From contig JAEYYV010000290.1 of NCBI GenBank assembly GCA_023428295.1, positions 1-13,383 on the forward strand: DNA of 13,383 bases, given 5' to 3'. The notes under the pieces were generated by a model. That model saw nothing but the letters and a program-made list of their open reading frames with translations, had not been told where the DNA came from and made no database searches. This stretch comes from Pseudomonadota bacterium. Lineage in GTDB: Bacteria > Myxococcota_A > Polyangia > Haliangiales > Haliangiaceae. The number at the start of each line of letters is the position of its first letter. Positions within the stretch are counted from its first letter, which is position 1. This document shows positions 13,311 to 13,383 of the stretch, piece after piece. A program made the position numbers and the translations under genes.

Positions 13311-13383
13311 TCGTGGCAGGCAACGAAGCTCAGGTCGCCGCGGTTTGATTCGCGGCGGGCGCTGCGGCCCATCGCGACGGTAG

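Noticed and set aside
1..13383. CRISPR arrays, tRNA or rRNA genes, and retron-like RNAs
   Set aside because: No regularly spaced repeat array, cloverleaf or ribosomal sequence was seen on either strand by eye.

Overview
The window is GC-rich DNA with strong G/C third-position bias. Its gene content is an ISL3 transposase, RHS/Tc-type toxin proteins, and a contractile injection system (CIS) operon of tightly overlapping genes. That mix fits an accessory region of a large-genome, high-GC deltaproteobacterium, most likely Myxococcota (Sandaracinus/Polyangia-like). This placement is inferred from gene content and protein style, not from a marker gene.

Layout. (1) Positions 1-1370: an ISL3-family transposase on the + strand with no clear terminal repeats. 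(2) Positions 1511-3540, - strand: a displaced RHS C-terminal tip carrying an EF-hand-like loop and a His...Cys papain-like C-terminal domain. It is followed 17 nt later by a small Cys/His-rich protein that is the natural immunity candidate. (3) Positions 3588-5224, - strand: a two-gene operon of an HTH DNA-binding protein and a DUF1016/YhcG-type nuclease whose catalytic PDDEXK core has been cut out in frame. (4) Positions 5225-5755: an intergenic stretch with short repeats, then the 3' fragment of a DUF1295-type membrane protein. (5) Positions 5756-9502, + strand: one uninterrupted frame in which an RHS/TcC core, missing both its N-terminus and its tip, runs directly into a contractile tail sheath protein missing its N-terminus. 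(6) Positions 9512-13310, + strand: the rest of a CIS operon with 3-9 nt gaps or 1-4 nt overlaps. The order is tail tube, Zn-ribbon T4-type baseplate protein, Pro/Ala-rich protein, small basic protein, Afp7-like adaptor, LysM-like protein, and a gp27/late-control-D-like hub protein that appears cut short.

The main message is rearrangement. The RHS core ends on the + strand at about 7852 within a GGTS motif. The missing RHS tip starts, also with GTS, on the - strand at about 3540. Inverting the segment between them would rebuild one RHS-toxin gene followed by its immunity gene. The sheath was joined to the RHS core at a place where both sequences carry ACGGCGG in the same reading phase. With the gutted nuclease, the DUF1295 stub and the truncated hub gene, at least six genes show breakpoints within about 10 kb. 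This is either a real recombination hotspot or remnant island between two toxin-delivery systems (RHS/Tc and CIS), or an assembly chimaera. The sequence alone cannot decide between these, but long reads across 3540, 7850 and 13257 would.
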